49,793 nt of DNA from NCBI GenBank assembly GCA_002238665.1, contig MPMU01000006.1:1-49793 (forward strand), read 5' to 3'. The notes under the pieces were generated by a model, which was not told where the DNA came from, ran no database searches, and was given only the letters and a program-made list of their open reading frames with translations. The translations under genes and the position numbers were made by a program. This document shows, piece after piece, positions 26,514 to 36,837 of this stretch. Numbering within the stretch: position 1 is the stretch's first letter; each line of letters starts with the position of its first letter. This DNA is from Gammaproteobacteria bacterium bin55 (GTDB lineage Bacteria; Pseudomonadota; Gammaproteobacteria; Pseudomonadales; Azotimanducaceae).

Positions 26514-27950
26514 TTATAAGGATAAGAGCTCCTGTAGGATTTGGTTGACCTGTTTAGGGTCAGCCTTTCCCTTTGTTTCACGCATGGTCTGACCTACAAG
26601 ATAGCCAGCAACCTGGGGTTTACCTGCTTTAAACTGAGCTACTTGACTTGGATTGGCTTCCAGAACACCTTTAATGATTTCCTCAAGTTTGTCAGAATCG
26701 GTGATCTGAACTAAGCCTTCTGAATTGATGATCTCATCCACAGTTCTCCCAGTTCCATATGCCTTGCTGAACACGTTCTTTGCGATTTTGCTGGAAATGG
26801 TCCTGTCTTCGATCCTTGCCAGTAACGTGACAAGCTCGTTTGAAGCGAATTCAATATGAGCAAAATCGGTATTTAGCTTGTTAAGCATTGCAGCGATGTC
26901 GCCTAACATCCAATTACAAACTAACGTTGGTGCTGCACCATCTCCTACAGCTGACTCAAAGTATCTGCCAGCGTGGTTGTCCTGGACTAACCTGACTGCT
27001 GCCTCCATGGGAATCTGATAGTCGCTGAGGAAGCGATCTAGTTTCTGTTTTGGAAGTTCAGGTAGCGTCGCACGAATTTTTGCAACGAGCTCCTCGCTGA
27101 TGCGCACCGGTAGCAGGTCAGGGTCTGGGAAATATCGATAGTCATCGGAAAGCTCTTTCCCACGCATGGGTCGAGTCTCGTGTCGCTGGGAATCGTAAAG
27201 ACGGGTTTCGCGCGCGACTTGCTGGCCATTTTCAAGTGAATGAATCTGACGATCAATCTCGTACTCCAGAGCACTCTCAACGAATCGAAATGAGTTGAGG
27301 TTCTTGATCTCTGTGCGTTCGCCAAATGCCTCCTGACCGGCTGGCCGCACAGATATGTTCGCATCACATCGCATGGATCCTTCCTGAAGGTTTCCGTCAC
27401 ATATTTCGAGACAGGTGACTAATGCATGAAGCTGACGAAAGCATGCGGCAGCCTGTGAAGGTGAACGTAAATCGGGTTCGGTAACGATCTCAAGGAGTGG
27501 GGTTCCGGCGCGGTTTAGGTCAATACCCGAGGAAGCCTGAAACCGATCATGAACTGACTTGCCCGCATCTTCTTCCAGATGTGCACGTGTAATACCTACA
27601 TCTAAGGTCTCCCCCGAGTCAAGTAGTACTTCGAGTCTGCCCTTTCCGACGATCGGTTCCTCAAGCTGACTTATCTGATAGCCTTTGGGTAAGTCTGGAT
27701 AGAAATAGTTCTTTCGGTCGAATCGACAAACTGCTGCAATTTCGGCATCAATAGCTAAACCAAACTTGATTGCCTTGTGTACTGCCGCCTCGTTCAAAAC
27801 CGGTAAGCTTCCCGGCATCGCGAGATCTACGAGGTTCGCTGATTCATTGGGTTCTCGTCCAAACGCCACCGGCGTTGAGGAGAAAATCTTCGAGTTCGTA
27901 TCCAGCTGCACATGTACTTCGATTCCGATCACTGGTTCCCAAGTAGCCAT
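26514..27950 (-). CDS. gatB: Asp-tRNA(Asn)/Glu-tRNA(Gln) amidotransferase subunit B
   Basis: A 478-residue GatB with the N-terminal EVHVQLDTNSKIFS motif, the cradle-domain segments RKNYFYPDLPKGYQISQ and RAHLEEDAGK, and the C-terminal YqeY-like tail. It recognises the mischarged tRNA and activates the carboxylate in the GatCAB complex. An in-frame TTG lies one codon upstream at 27953, but the ATG at 27950 is preferred as it gives the usual MATWEPVIGIEVH start. It follows gatA by about 29 bp. Confidence 0.96.
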   Translation of the reverse strand: MATWEPVIGIEVHVQLDTNSKIFSSTPVAFGREPNESANLVDLAMPGSLPVLNEAAVHKAIKFGLAIDAEIAAVCRFDRKNYFYPDLPKGYQISQLEEPIVGKGRLEVLLDSGETLDVGITRAHLEEDAGKSVHDRFQASSGIDLNRAGTPLLEIVTEPDLRSPSQAAACFRQLHALVTCLEICDGNLQEGSMRCDANISVRPAGQEAFGERTEIKNLNSFRFVESALEYEIDRQIHSLENGQQVARETRLYDSQRHETRPMRGKELSDDYRYFPDPDLLPVRISEELVAKIRATLPELPKQKLDRFLSDYQIPMEAAVRLVQDNHAGRYFESAVGDGAAPTLVCNWMLGDIAAMLNKLNTDFAHIEFASNELVTLLARIEDRTISSKIAKNVFSKAYGTGRTVDEIINSEGLVQITDSDKLEEIIKGVLEANPSQVAQFKAGKPQVAGYLVGQTMRETKGKADPKQVNQILQELLSL

Positions 27951-27979
27951 CAAGTCTGCCCTAAGTCCGGATCCGATGA

Positions 27980-29434
27980 TTAGGAATCCGAGGATTCAAA
28001 GATGGTTGGGTGGGATTCATGCCACGAAGTTCGCCCTTGATATTGCTGGGCGGCACTAAGTATGGTCGCTTCATCAAAGTGTCTCCCGATTAACTGAAAA
28101 TTGACTGGCAGACCGTCTTTGAACCCACAAGGTAAAGATAAGGCGGGTAATCCCGCTAGGCTGGCAGGTATGGTGTACAAATCCTGTTGGTACATCTCTA
28201 CCGGATTATCGGTAAGTGAACCGAGTTCGAACGCGGTAGTCGGTGTGACAGGCGTGAAGATCAGATCTACGCTCTCAAAAGCATCAAGAAAATCCTGTCG
28301 AATCAATCTACGTACTTTTTGTGCCTTTAAATAATAAGCATCGAAATATCCTACGGATAGTGCGAAGGTCCCAGTCAATATCCGGCGTTTCACCTCAGCA
28401 CCGAAACCTTCACTTCTACTTCGCCGATACAAATCGTTCAAGTCAACGGGTGATTCTGCCCGATGTCCATATCGGACACCGTCATAGCGAGACAAATTCG
28501 CAGATGCTTCAGCCCCTGAGATAACGTAGTAAGTAGCACTCGCAACGTCAGAATGTGGCAGTTCAATTTCGACGAACTCGTGACCACAATAGGTCAGTTC
28601 TGCTTTGGCTGTATCCAAATTTTGAGCGATTTCGCCATCTAGATCCTTAAATAGATGAGTTGGCAAGCCGATTTTTAACTTTCTGTTCAAATCACCGCAA
28701 TTAGTGGCTGCGACATTGGCACTGGTCGAATCGCGTGGATCGTACCCTTCCATCGCTTGCAGTAATGTTGCGCAATCAGCCGCTGAATTAGCGATTGGCC
28801 CGCCTTGGTCAAGAGATGAAGCAAATGCAATCATGCCAAACCTGGATACTCTTCCATAGGTGGGTTTCAATCCAGTAGTACCACAAAACCCACAGGGCTG
28901 ACGGATCGATCCGCCGGTATCCGAACCAGTGGCTAAAGGTACTAAACCCGCCGCGACCGCGGAGGCTGAACCGCCAGAAGAACCACCTGGTGAACGAGAT
29001 GTGTCCCAAGGATTTGCCACAACTCCGAAATAACTGGTTTCGTTTGAGGAACCCATGGCAAACTCGTCCATATTTGTTTTTCCGAGCGTGATCGCACCGG
29101 CATTTCTGATATTGGACACTACCGTCGAATCGTACGGTGAGACAAAGTTCTGCAACATTTTTGAACCACAGGTAGTCGGTAGACCTTTTGTGCAGAAGAG
29201 GTCCTTATGAGCTATGGGAATCCCGAGCAGAGGTTTGGAAATGCCTTGGCGGATGCACTGATCGGCATTACGAGCGGCAGCAAACGCTTGTTCAGGGTGT
29301 ACAGAGATGAAACAATTGAGTTGGTCGTTGTACTTTTGGATTCGATCTAGATAGAGCTGCGTGAGTTCGACCGCGCAGGTTTTCCGTGCATTCAGGTCAC
29401 TACGAATCTGTGAGAGGGATTGATAAGGTTTCAC
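27980..29434 (-). CDS. gatA: Glutamyl-tRNA(Gln)/aspartyl-tRNA(Asn) amidotransferase subunit A
   Basis: A 484-residue amidase-signature enzyme. The Ser-cisSer-Lys triad is Lys-77 (IAHKDLF), Ser-152 (PGGSSGG) and nucleophile Ser-176 (DTGGSIRQP). It hydrolyses glutamine to give ammonia for the GatB transamidation. It begins with GTG overlapping the gatC stop by four bases (GTGA). Length and order gatC-gatA-gatB match the classical operon, placed divergently from mreB. Confidence 0.97.
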   Translation of the reverse strand: MKPYQSLSQIRSDLNARKTCAVELTQLYLDRIQKYNDQLNCFISVHPEQAFAAARNADQCIRQGISKPLLGIPIAHKDLFCTKGLPTTCGSKMLQNFVSPYDSTVVSNIRNAGAITLGKTNMDEFAMGSSNETSYFGVVANPWDTSRSPGGSSGGSASAVAAGLVPLATGSDTGGSIRQPCGFCGTTGLKPTYGRVSRFGMIAFASSLDQGGPIANSAADCATLLQAMEGYDPRDSTSANVAATNCGDLNRKLKIGLPTHLFKDLDGEIAQNLDTAKAELTYCGHEFVEIELPHSDVASATYYVISGAEASANLSRYDGVRYGHRAESPVDLNDLYRRSRSEGFGAEVKRRILTGTFALSVGYFDAYYLKAQKVRRLIRQDFLDAFESVDLIFTPVTPTTAFELGSLTDNPVEMYQQDLYTIPASLAGLPALSLPCGFKDGLPVNFQLIGRHFDEATILSAAQQYQGRTSWHESHPTIFESSDS

Positions 29435-29718
29435 CGTGCGGTGATGACCTTTGGCACGATGTAATAACCGTCTTGCACATTCGGTGCAACGTCTTGAAAT
29501 ACCGTTCTGTTAATCTCAAGAACTGCTTTGTCTTCTCGCATCGGTTGGTCAATGTCCACCGGATGTGCTAATGGGAGGATATTTTCAGTGTCAATGGATT
29601 GCATGTCTTCAATGAATGCGAGAATTTTGTCGAGTTCTTTTGCCAATGCATCTCTGTCAGCTTCTTCCAATTGAATCTGGCTCAGCGTAAGCAATTTTTC
29701 GATCGTTTGGGTGTCCAA
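29431..29718 (-). CDS. gatC: Glutamyl-tRNA(Gln)/aspartyl-tRNA(Asn) amidotransferase subunit C
   Basis: A 95-residue GatC with the N-terminal EKLLTLSQIQL segment, the central FIEDMQSIDTENILPL segment with the conserved LPLAHP, and C-terminal APNVQDGYYIVPKV. It stabilises the GatA-GatB complex. The start is TTG at 29718, with AGGG seven bases upstream, giving the expected N-terminus. First gene of gatCAB; its promoter shares the 184-bp gap with mreB. Confidence 0.93.
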   Translation of the reverse strand: MDTQTIEKLLTLSQIQLEEADRDALAKELDKILAFIEDMQSIDTENILPLAHPVDIDQPMREDKAVLEINRTVFQDVAPNVQDGYYIVPKVITAR

Positions 29719-29902
29719 TATTGTGCCCTGAATCCGTTATCTAAATTTTAATGAGACTCTCTGAGTGCTTTCTCTGATTCGACTTAATTAACTTTGTCGT
29801 CGATTAGCTTGCCAAAAGTTTGCAACACATCTCTTTTGTGGCTGAAAGTGCAGGGTCTATGCGTTAAGCTTTTTTCTTCCATCCACCTTGGATTAGTAAT
29901 CC

Positions 29903-30931
29903 TTGTTTAAGAGTATCGTCAGAAGACTGAACTCCGAAATCTCGATAGATTTAGGAACAGCTAACACCATAGTCTCGATCAAAGATGTTGGCATAGTCGT
30001 AGAGCAACCTTCAGTCATCGCCGTTTCGGAAAATCCCAGACAAATCGTAGCTGTTGGGAGTCAGGCGAAACAACTGATTGGCAGAGCTCCGCCCAATGTA
30101 AGAGTGATTCGTCCACTCCGGGACGGTCAGATCAGTGAGCCGGAATACGCCAGCAAAATGCTGGAGTTGTTTTTAAGAATGGCAAGAACTGCTGGGAGTG
30201 CTTGGCTCGGGCGACGCCCTATCATGTTGATCTGCCTACCCAGCAATTCATCCGGTATTGAAAAGCGAGCGATTCGCGAAGCTGGGCATGCCGTGGGGGC
30301 AAAAGAGGTACACCTGATTGAAGAACCTCTTGCGGCGGCGGTAGGATCTGGATTAGATGTCGAAAAACCCCAAGGAAATTTACTCGTTGATATCGGTGGC
30401 GGTACGACGGACGTTGCCGTGATTTCGCTTGGCCAGATTGTCGAGTCTAAAAGTGTGAGAGTTGCTGGTGACGTATTTGATCAAGCCATTATCAATTACG
30501 TGAGTGAGAAATATCGATGCAAAATCGGTGAAGCTACGGCAGAGTACATTAAGACAAATATTGGTACGGTGATTGAGGAGACGACGGAAACATTCGTCGA
30601 CATTCGAGCACAGAATATCGCACAAAATGTGCCCCAGAGATTCAGTCTTTCAAGTGCGGAAATTCTCGCACCACTGACGACAGGCGCAAAGTTGATTTGT
30701 GGGGCTGTGAAGGAGACCATGGAGAGATGCCCACCAGAGTTAGCCTCCGATATTGCAGGATTAGGCATGATGATGACGGGAGGAGGTGCGCTTCTCAGGG
30801 GGATGGATACCTTGATTTCTAAAGAGACCGGTCTTCACGTGACAATTGCTGAGAATCCTCTCCAATGCGTAGCCAAGGGTTGTGAGATAGTACTATCTAA
30901 ACGATTGTCAGGTATGTTCTTGCCGGAGTAA
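29903..30931 (+). CDS. mreB: Rod shape-determining protein MreB
   Basis: A 342-residue actin-like protein. Phosphate 1 motif: SIDLGTANT; phosphate 2: VDIGGGTTDVAVIS; adenosine motif: MTGGGALLRGMD. CPPELASDI and the C-terminal region are typical of MreB. It polymerises at the inner membrane and directs peptidoglycan synthesis with MreC and MreD. The start is TTG at 29903 (TTG TTT AAG). Sequence is fairly divergent from E. coli MreB, but all nucleotide-binding motifs are intact. It heads the mreBCD-maf-yhdP-tldD-pmbA string. Confidence 0.95.
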   Translation: MFKSIVRRLNSEISIDLGTANTIVSIKDVGIVVEQPSVIAVSENPRQIVAVGSQAKQLIGRAPPNVRVIRPLRDGQISEPEYASKMLELFLRMARTAGSAWLGRRPIMLICLPSNSSGIEKRAIREAGHAVGAKEVHLIEEPLAAAVGSGLDVEKPQGNLLVDIGGGTTDVAVISLGQIVESKSVRVAGDVFDQAIINYVSEKYRCKIGEATAEYIKTNIGTVIEETTETFVDIRAQNIAQNVPQRFSLSSAEILAPLTTGAKLICGAVKETMERCPPELASDIAGLGMMMTGGGALLRGMDTLISKETGLHVTIAENPLQCVAKGCEIVLSKRLSGMFLPE

Positions 30932-31042
30932 TGACGTAGACTGTCGTCTCACGTATCCTGGGCTTCTATTAGTCTTTGATGCGAATCCGCTAGGAATCGT
31001 ATTAAAGGAAATTTGTCGTAATCGACTTAAGGCACGATTAGG

Positions 31043-31864
31043 TTGAAAACTCAAAACCCTATCACCTTCGTGCTGTTCGTTGCTATATGTAGCCTTTCTG
31101 GGGTGTTGTTTGTCATTGAATACAACACTCGTTACCTAGACGTTGTCCGGCAAGGTTTTTCTTACATATCCGACCCAATCCTCTTTGTTGCAAATCTCCC
31201 TATAAAGTCCGTTAACGCGACTACTCAGTATTTCGGTACGCACGATCATCTGACGGACAGGATTGATCTACTCAATCGGCAATTGTTAGAGATGTACGGT
31301 GTCGCCCAACAGTACAGTTCACTAAAAAATAGATACGAAGAGCTACAGAAAGTTCTAGCTGTGCAGGTCGGTGTTGATTATGAGATGCAACTGGTCGAAA
31401 TCGTCGGTCTGGTGCAGGATTTTGATCGACAACTAGCCGTAATTAATGTGGGAAGTAACGATGGAATTGAGATAGACATGGTGGTGATCGCACCTACCGG
31501 AGTCTACGGTCGTGTGCTTGACGTACAACATAACACCTCTACAGTCATTACGATCTTCGATAAACGGCACGCTTTACCCGTAACCGTGAAACGTTCGGGA
31601 TTAAATACGACTGCCGCCGGAAACGGCATAGGTGGAATGCTAAGTCTGGAGCATATACATCGTAGATCGAATATTAAAGAGACTGATCTGATAGTGACAA
31701 GTGGAATTGGCGGCGTATTCTTACCTGGTTTTGAGGTTGGAAAGGTAGTTTTCACTCAGGAAAGTGCGACGGAATCTTTGATCAGAGTCGATGTTCAATC
31801 GAGTGTAACGTACGATTCAGAGCGGTATGTATACGTCATACTGGGTGTAAGACAGAGTGGCTAG
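31043..31864 (+). CDS. mreC: Rod shape-determining protein MreC
   Basis: A 273-residue protein with one N-terminal transmembrane helix (about residues 9-25), a coiled-coil-like segment (residues 72-110), and two periplasmic beta domains with the typical VAPTGVYGRV, TSGIGGVFLPGFEVGKV pattern. It links MreB to the elongasome. The start is TTG at 31043. It follows mreB by 111 bp and overlaps mreD by 8 bp. Confidence 0.92.
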   Translation: MKTQNPITFVLFVAICSLSGVLFVIEYNTRYLDVVRQGFSYISDPILFVANLPIKSVNATTQYFGTHDHLTDRIDLLNRQLLEMYGVAQQYSSLKNRYEELQKVLAVQVGVDYEMQLVEIVGLVQDFDRQLAVINVGSNDGIEIDMVVIAPTGVYGRVLDVQHNTSTVITIFDKRHALPVTVKRSGLNTTAAGNGIGGMLSLEHIHRRSNIKETDLIVTSGIGGVFLPGFEVGKVVFTQESATESLIRVDVQSSVTYDSERYVYVILGVRQSG

Positions 31865-32345
31865 AGATAGGCGTAGCGTCGGTATAGTCGTCACGATGGT
31901 GTTAGCTGTCCTAGCTACTGCCAGTTATCAGTCATTGACTCAAGCCGTTAATTTATCGTGGCTTTATTTGCTACCCACCGATTGGGTCACCTTGGTCGTG
32001 TTTTACTGGACGACGACGCAGCCTACCCGATTGAACTTCGTGTTGATGTGGATCATTGGGTTTGTACTGGATGAGTTGTACCAACACCCGTTGGGACTTA
32101 ATGGGATTTGCTTGGCTGCAATCGTGTATATCGGGAGTCAGATTTTTGATGTTTATTACGAGGACTATGAGAATAGGATGCTCGTGCTGATGTTCGCGAT
32201 GCTCACCATTATTTCTTCCGTTAAAGTGAGTCTGTTGGTGGTTTTGTTGAATCTGGAATTCAACTGGATTCACGTTTCAACGATACTGGTCACGTTAACT
32301 TACGCATTATTCCTGCTTCCTTGCCGAAAACTCACGAAGGACTAG
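31857..32345 (+). CDS. mreD: Rod shape-determining protein MreD
   Basis: A 162-residue inner-membrane protein with about five hydrophobic segments covering most of its length and the typical DWVTLVVFYW and DELYQHPLGLNG segments of gammaproteobacterial MreD. The start is GTG, within the mreC end (8-bp overlap). It is part of the rod elongation complex. Confidence 0.88.
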   Translation: MARDRRSVGIVVTMVLAVLATASYQSLTQAVNLSWLYLLPTDWVTLVVFYWTTTQPTRLNFVLMWIIGFVLDELYQHPLGLNGICLAAIVYIGSQIFDVYYEDYENRMLVLMFAMLTIISSVKVSLLVVLLNLEFNWIHVSTILVTLTYALFLLPCRKLTKD

Positions 32346-32349
32346 GTGA

Positions 32350-32964
32350 GTGGCTAACAAGCTTCAGCTGATATTAGCGTCTGCATCACCCCGCAGGGCG
32401 GAATTGCTTAAACAAATTGGCCTGAATTTCAAGATTGTCCCAGCAAATATCGACGAAACGATCGACCCATCAATGAGTATCTGCGATGTGGTTGCTTTCT
32501 TATCTGCGGAGAAGGCAAGAGCGTGTCAATCGATAATAAGGGATAAGCCAGAGACACGGTGTTTGCCGATTTTGGCTGCAGATACGTTGGTGTTGGTTGA
32601 TCAGGAGCGGATTCTTAGTAAACCCATCGACAGGGACGGAGCAGTCCGAATGTTGCGGCTAATTTCAGGTTCGTCTCATGTGGTCTATACCAGTGTGAGT
32701 GTCCTTGTGGATCGCACTCTGGAGTCCCGAGTAGCTTCTGCTCAGGTCAAGATTCGCTCAATCTCAGAGGAGGAGATCAGTGCATATTGTGATAGCGGAG
32801 AACCCTTCGATAAGGCGGGAGCGTACGGATTGCAGGGCATCGGGGGAATATTCGTAGAACAGATCACAGGTCAGCCGTCTACGGTCGTAGGATTGCCGTT
32901 GGTGGAGACAGAAGAGCTTTTAAGGAAGTTCAATGTAGATACCTGGCAACTTCGAGTCATTTAG
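32350..32964 (+). CDS. Maf-family nucleoside triphosphate pyrophosphatase
   Basis: A 204-residue Maf protein with the N-terminal SASPRRAELLKQIG signature, LAADTLVL, and the FDKAGAYGLQGIGG motif. Its position after mreD matches YhdE of E. coli, a dTTP/UTP pyrophosphatase involved in housecleaning and septation control. The start is GTG at 32350, with an aagga ribosome site eight bases upstream. The rng (RNase G) gene that normally follows is missing. Confidence 0.92.
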   Translation: MANKLQLILASASPRRAELLKQIGLNFKIVPANIDETIDPSMSICDVVAFLSAEKARACQSIIRDKPETRCLPILAADTLVLVDQERILSKPIDRDGAVRMLRLISGSSHVVYTSVSVLVDRTLESRVASAQVKIRSISEEEISAYCDSGEPFDKAGAYGLQGIGGIFVEQITGQPSTVVGLPLVETEELLRKFNVDTWQLRVI

Positions 32965-32982
32965 GTACTCTAATTTAAGAGT

Positions 32983-35900
32983 GTGCCAACTGATCCTTTC
33001 GGTGCTATGAAGCAAATCACGTATATAACTGCTACGGTACTTACGGTAGCTTTATGCGTAATTGCGATATTGCTGACACTTGGCCGCATTCTGATGTCAA
33101 GTGATTCGTTGATTGAGCCATGGGTCTCTCAAGTCATTGAGGCTCAGGGACTTCAATACGAAGGAGTCTCGGGCGGTTGGAACCTGATCAATCCCACTAT
33201 ATCGATCGAAAAAATCCAGTTTCCTAATGGTAGCGTTCACAACATCTATCACGAGCTAGATACGCTTGAATCACTATTCAGGTGGACTTGGGTAGCCAAG
33301 CGAGTTCATGTGGATCACGTTCAAGTGTTTTTACAGTCGGCTACGAAGCTTCCTAACACAGATTTCGAGCTACCCAACTTAATCGAAAACAAATTCCTGC
33401 TCTACAGTGACGAAATATTCATAGAGACGTTGGGAATTGCGATCCAAACACAGTCACGTAGCCATTTTTTCTTGGGTTCCCTGCATTCTGGTGACTTTGA
33501 GAATCATCAGATATTCCGTTTGGATCTGACATCACTGACCTGCGAAGAATGTGAATTACACGTTGCCGTCGACCTTGTTCGAGAGAGCTATTTCGCCAGT
33601 GGACACCTAGGCAATGTGAAGATTCGGGTTCGTGATTTTCCAATACATCCCGATCTCATCGGCATAAGTCAAATACCAGAAGCCTCCTTCTCGGTTGATT
33701 TTCGCGGTCATGAAACGGGCGCGGAGTTTGTCGGCCAAGGCGAATTTGAGATTGCCTTGGGTAGCGAACAAAACACTAAATTGAATGCATCTTTGCGAGT
33801 GTCGAGTGATCACGAGATCACCATAGGTGAAATTCAAGATATCGTCGCTAAAACGGAATCGCAGAACATCTCGCTAGGTTCAGTTACCTTTAGTTCTGAA
33901 GATTCAGAAACAGTATTTCGTGGTGGATCAATCAAGATTGATGACGTGGCATCCGTATTACTTAATACTTTTGGCACCCAGGGCGATCTGGGCGAGTGGT
34001 TAACCCACTTAGAGCCACAAGGAGTTTTGCATTACCCAGTTCTGTTAATGGATGGGGAGATGCTGGCGATTCAAGCAGATGCCACAGATGTATCAATCTC
34101 GGCACACAAGGATGCACCGGGGTTGGAAATTGATCGAATTGCAATTAGTGGAGACGTCAGGTTTCCTAGGCTCAGAGTCCATGACTCAGATGTCAAAGTC
34201 CGGGTCGCGAGGTATTTTGAAGACGAGTGGCAATTTGATCAAGCAAGTGGCACTGCCTACGTTGGGATTTTCAACAATCATGTTTCGTTCTTCATCCATG
34301 ATACTCGAGTGCACTACGATGGGGCGATGATCCAATATGAGCTTGGGTTAAGTCGCGATCTTCAGTCTGAGAACTATCAGATCACCAATCTGGCTCTTTC
34401 CGATGAAACTCAGTTCTCTAAAGAAAAGTCGATGACTTTTCTGCCAACTCTTATTGGAGAGGATGTACCTGAATGGATCCAACAGCGGATTAAGTCCGCG
34501 TCTGTTAGAGATATAGATTTCATACACCACTATTTTCGGTCCGAAGATGAGTTGGAGACTGTCAACGATCTGAGACTGGCAGTGGCAGTTAGCGAAGCTA
34601 ATGTCGACTATATGGACGATTGGCCAGAACTACAGAATGGTGCAGGACAGATTTTTGTGTTCGACGAACTGTTGCAAATCAAAGTAGATAAAGCAACAGT
34701 ATTCGGAGAGGAAATTGATCAAGGGGTGGTCAGCATTCCTTTCGGTGCAGACACATTTGACGTGAACTTTAGTCTGACCACGGATCCGAACAAAATGGTT
34801 CAATTTGTGCTGGTGACTGAATTAGACGAGTACTTTGCGTCAGTGAAGAACACTTGGGTGGGAGAAGGAGCGATAGGTCTAACTGCTGATTTAACTCTTT
34901 CTTACGATGGTGATACTGAAAAGACCAAAGTAGGTTTGGATTTTGACTTACAACGGGTTCAGCTAGGAGACACGGAATTGGATTTGTATCTGGATGATCT
35001 GGTAGGACAGTTTTCCTACCAATCACCGTTTAATCTAGAAGGAACCGGAATTACTGGATTGATGTTCGGTTTTCCTCTCCGACTGAATGTCAAGAGTGAA
35101 CTCGCAACCATTCAAGGTGTAGACACGCCGATTAATTTGATCCATTTCGACTTTGAAGGGAAGATCAACGATTCCGATATCTATGGTGTACTAGGTGGAA
35201 CCAACCTGTCCTTCGCCGAGGGTACTATGGAGTTCGACGGCAGATACACGGTTAATGGGGAGGGAATCAAGGAACCCAAGCTTGTCATTAGAAGCGATTT
35301 GTACGGGCTTCAGATAGACGCACCACAACCGTTACAGCTCTCTAAAAACCAGATTCGCCCATCAACGCTGAGTATTACTTTTAAGGACACGCACAATGAA
35401 TTAGATATTGTGACAGGAGCATCAGAAGCATGGTTGGATTTTGCGGATGGCAAAGTACTCAGGGGAATGATTGGATTTGATTCCGAGATTCGTAGCAGAG
35501 AGGCTATCGAAGATGAATTAGTTCTCACGGGTACGATAGTGGAGTGGACCTATGAGATTGGCGATGCTTCGTCTGACAGTTTTGCAAGACTTAGGCTAGA
35601 AGAATTGAAGGTTGGCGCACTTCATTTCGAGGAAATGTCCCTTCAAGATATCAAGTTGGATGCACTGTTTGATTCCGATCAGTGGAATGTCAGTTTCGAT
35701 TCTGAGATGATTTCCGGTACTGTTGAACAACCCGCGGACGATCTTATGAATGTTCACTTGACGAAGTTCAACTGGGTCTCATCTGCCACTGAAGAACAAG
35801 ATGGAAGTGATCCGTTACACCCTTCTATAGTAGAGTCGTTGGTTCCGATGCACCTCAAGGTGGATCAATTTGGTCTGTTCAGTGAGGACCAAGAGTACGA

Positions 35901-36813
35901 GGACTATGGAAGTTGGAGCATGACCATTCACCCGTCTGACGATGGTTTAAGGATCACCGATCTAGTCAGTGACGTGAAAGGACTGCACATTGAAACACAG
36001 GCAGATGCCTTCTGGGATATTAAGCGAAACATCTCGCAGTTCGATGTCTCGGTGTCAGGTACTGATCTAGGCGAGGTGTTGGACGCCTGGGGTTTCGACA
36101 CACAAATGGAAAGTGAGCGTTTCGAGCTCGTTGGAAATCTGTATTGGCCCGGTTCGCCTCTAGCCTATGAAATCTCGAACGTATCCGGCGCATTTAGAGC
36201 GACTTCAAGGGATGGTAGATTTCTGGAAATCGCTCCTAATCCAGCACTACGAATCATTAGTCTGCTGAACATCTCAACTATTGTGGATCGATTACAACTT
36301 GATTTTGGTGATGTGTTGTTCAAAGGTTATGCCTATGAGGATATCAGTATTGGTGGTGTCGCGGATGAAGGCATTCTCCGTCTCGACAAACCTCTGCGAA
36401 TCAAAGGTAGGAGCACGGAGTTGACCATGTTGGGTTCCGTGAACATGGATTCAGAGGAAGTAAATCTCGAAGTGATAGCCACGCTACCGTTGCACAAAGC
36501 TCTACCTTGGTATTCAGCGGCGATGGCAGTTGCTAATCCAGCGTTTGGGGCGGGACTTTTGGTTACTGCCACTACGATGCATGATCAAATCAGACAGTTA
36601 ACCAGCGGTCGATACAAAGTTGAAGGCTCGCTTACAGACCCGAAAGTCAGTTTCATTGGCATGTTCGATGTGTCGCTTTCCGATGCGAGCAACCTCCAAG
36701 TCCCTGACACGAAGATTACCCAATCAACTGAAGACCTAGGTACTTCTGAGAATATGATTGATCCTGAGTCCACCTATCCTTTCTCCGAAATTGACTCCCA
36801 ACCTTCCCAATAA
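32983..36813 (+). CDS. yhdP: YhdP-like AsmA/DUF3971 envelope protein
   Basis: A 1276-residue protein with one N-terminal transmembrane helix, then long repeated beta-strand periplasmic sequence of the AsmA-like/DUF3971 type, ending in the conserved NPALRIISLLN and LPWYSAAMAVANPAFGAG segments. Such proteins form lipid-transport bridges between inner and outer membrane. The position between maf and tldD agrees. The start is given as GTG at 32983 (weak ribosome site); an ATG at 33007 is an alternative and would still keep the transmembrane helix. Confidence 0.9.
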   Translation: MPTDPFGAMKQITYITATVLTVALCVIAILLTLGRILMSSDSLIEPWVSQVIEAQGLQYEGVSGGWNLINPTISIEKIQFPNGSVHNIYHELDTLESLFRWTWVAKRVHVDHVQVFLQSATKLPNTDFELPNLIENKFLLYSDEIFIETLGIAIQTQSRSHFFLGSLHSGDFENHQIFRLDLTSLTCEECELHVAVDLVRESYFASGHLGNVKIRVRDFPIHPDLIGISQIPEASFSVDFRGHETGAEFVGQGEFEIALGSEQNTKLNASLRVSSDHEITIGEIQDIVAKTESQNISLGSVTFSSEDSETVFRGGSIKIDDVASVLLNTFGTQGDLGEWLTHLEPQGVLHYPVLLMDGEMLAIQADATDVSISAHKDAPGLEIDRIAISGDVRFPRLRVHDSDVKVRVARYFEDEWQFDQASGTAYVGIFNNHVSFFIHDTRVHYDGAMIQYELGLSRDLQSENYQITNLALSDETQFSKEKSMTFLPTLIGEDVPEWIQQRIKSASVRDIDFIHHYFRSEDELETVNDLRLAVAVSEANVDYMDDWPELQNGAGQIFVFDELLQIKVDKATVFGEEIDQGVVSIPFGADTFDVNFSLTTDPNKMVQFVLVTELDEYFASVKNTWVGEGAIGLTADLTLSYDGDTEKTKVGLDFDLQRVQLGDTELDLYLDDLVGQFSYQSPFNLEGTGITGLMFGFPLRLNVKSELATIQGVDTPINLIHFDFEGKINDSDIYGVLGGTNLSFAEGTMEFDGRYTVNGEGIKEPKLVIRSDLYGLQIDAPQPLQLSKNQIRPSTLSITFKDTHNELDIVTGASEAWLDFADGKVLRGMIGFDSEIRSREAIEDELVLTGTIVEWTYEIGDASSDSFARLRLEELKVGALHFEEMSLQDIKLDALFDSDQWNVSFDSEMISGTVEQPADDLMNVHLTKFNWVSSATEEQDGSDPLHPSIVESLVPMHLKVDQFGLFSEDQEYEDYGSWSMTIHPSDDGLRITDLVSDVKGLHIETQADAFWDIKRNISQFDVSVSGTDLGEVLDAWGFDTQMESERFELVGNLYWPGSPLAYEISNVSGAFRATSRDGRFLEIAPNPALRIISLLNISTIVDRLQLDFGDVLFKGYAYEDISIGGVADEGILRLDKPLRIKGRSTELTMLGSVNMDSEEVNLEVIATLPLHKALPWYSAAMAVANPAFGAGLLVTATTMHDQIRQLTSGRYKVEGSLTDPKVSFIGMFDVSLSDASNLQVPDTKITQSTEDLGTSENMIDPESTYPFSEIDSQPSQ

Positions 36814-36837
36814 ACTCTTTTAAGTGGAGTAGTAATC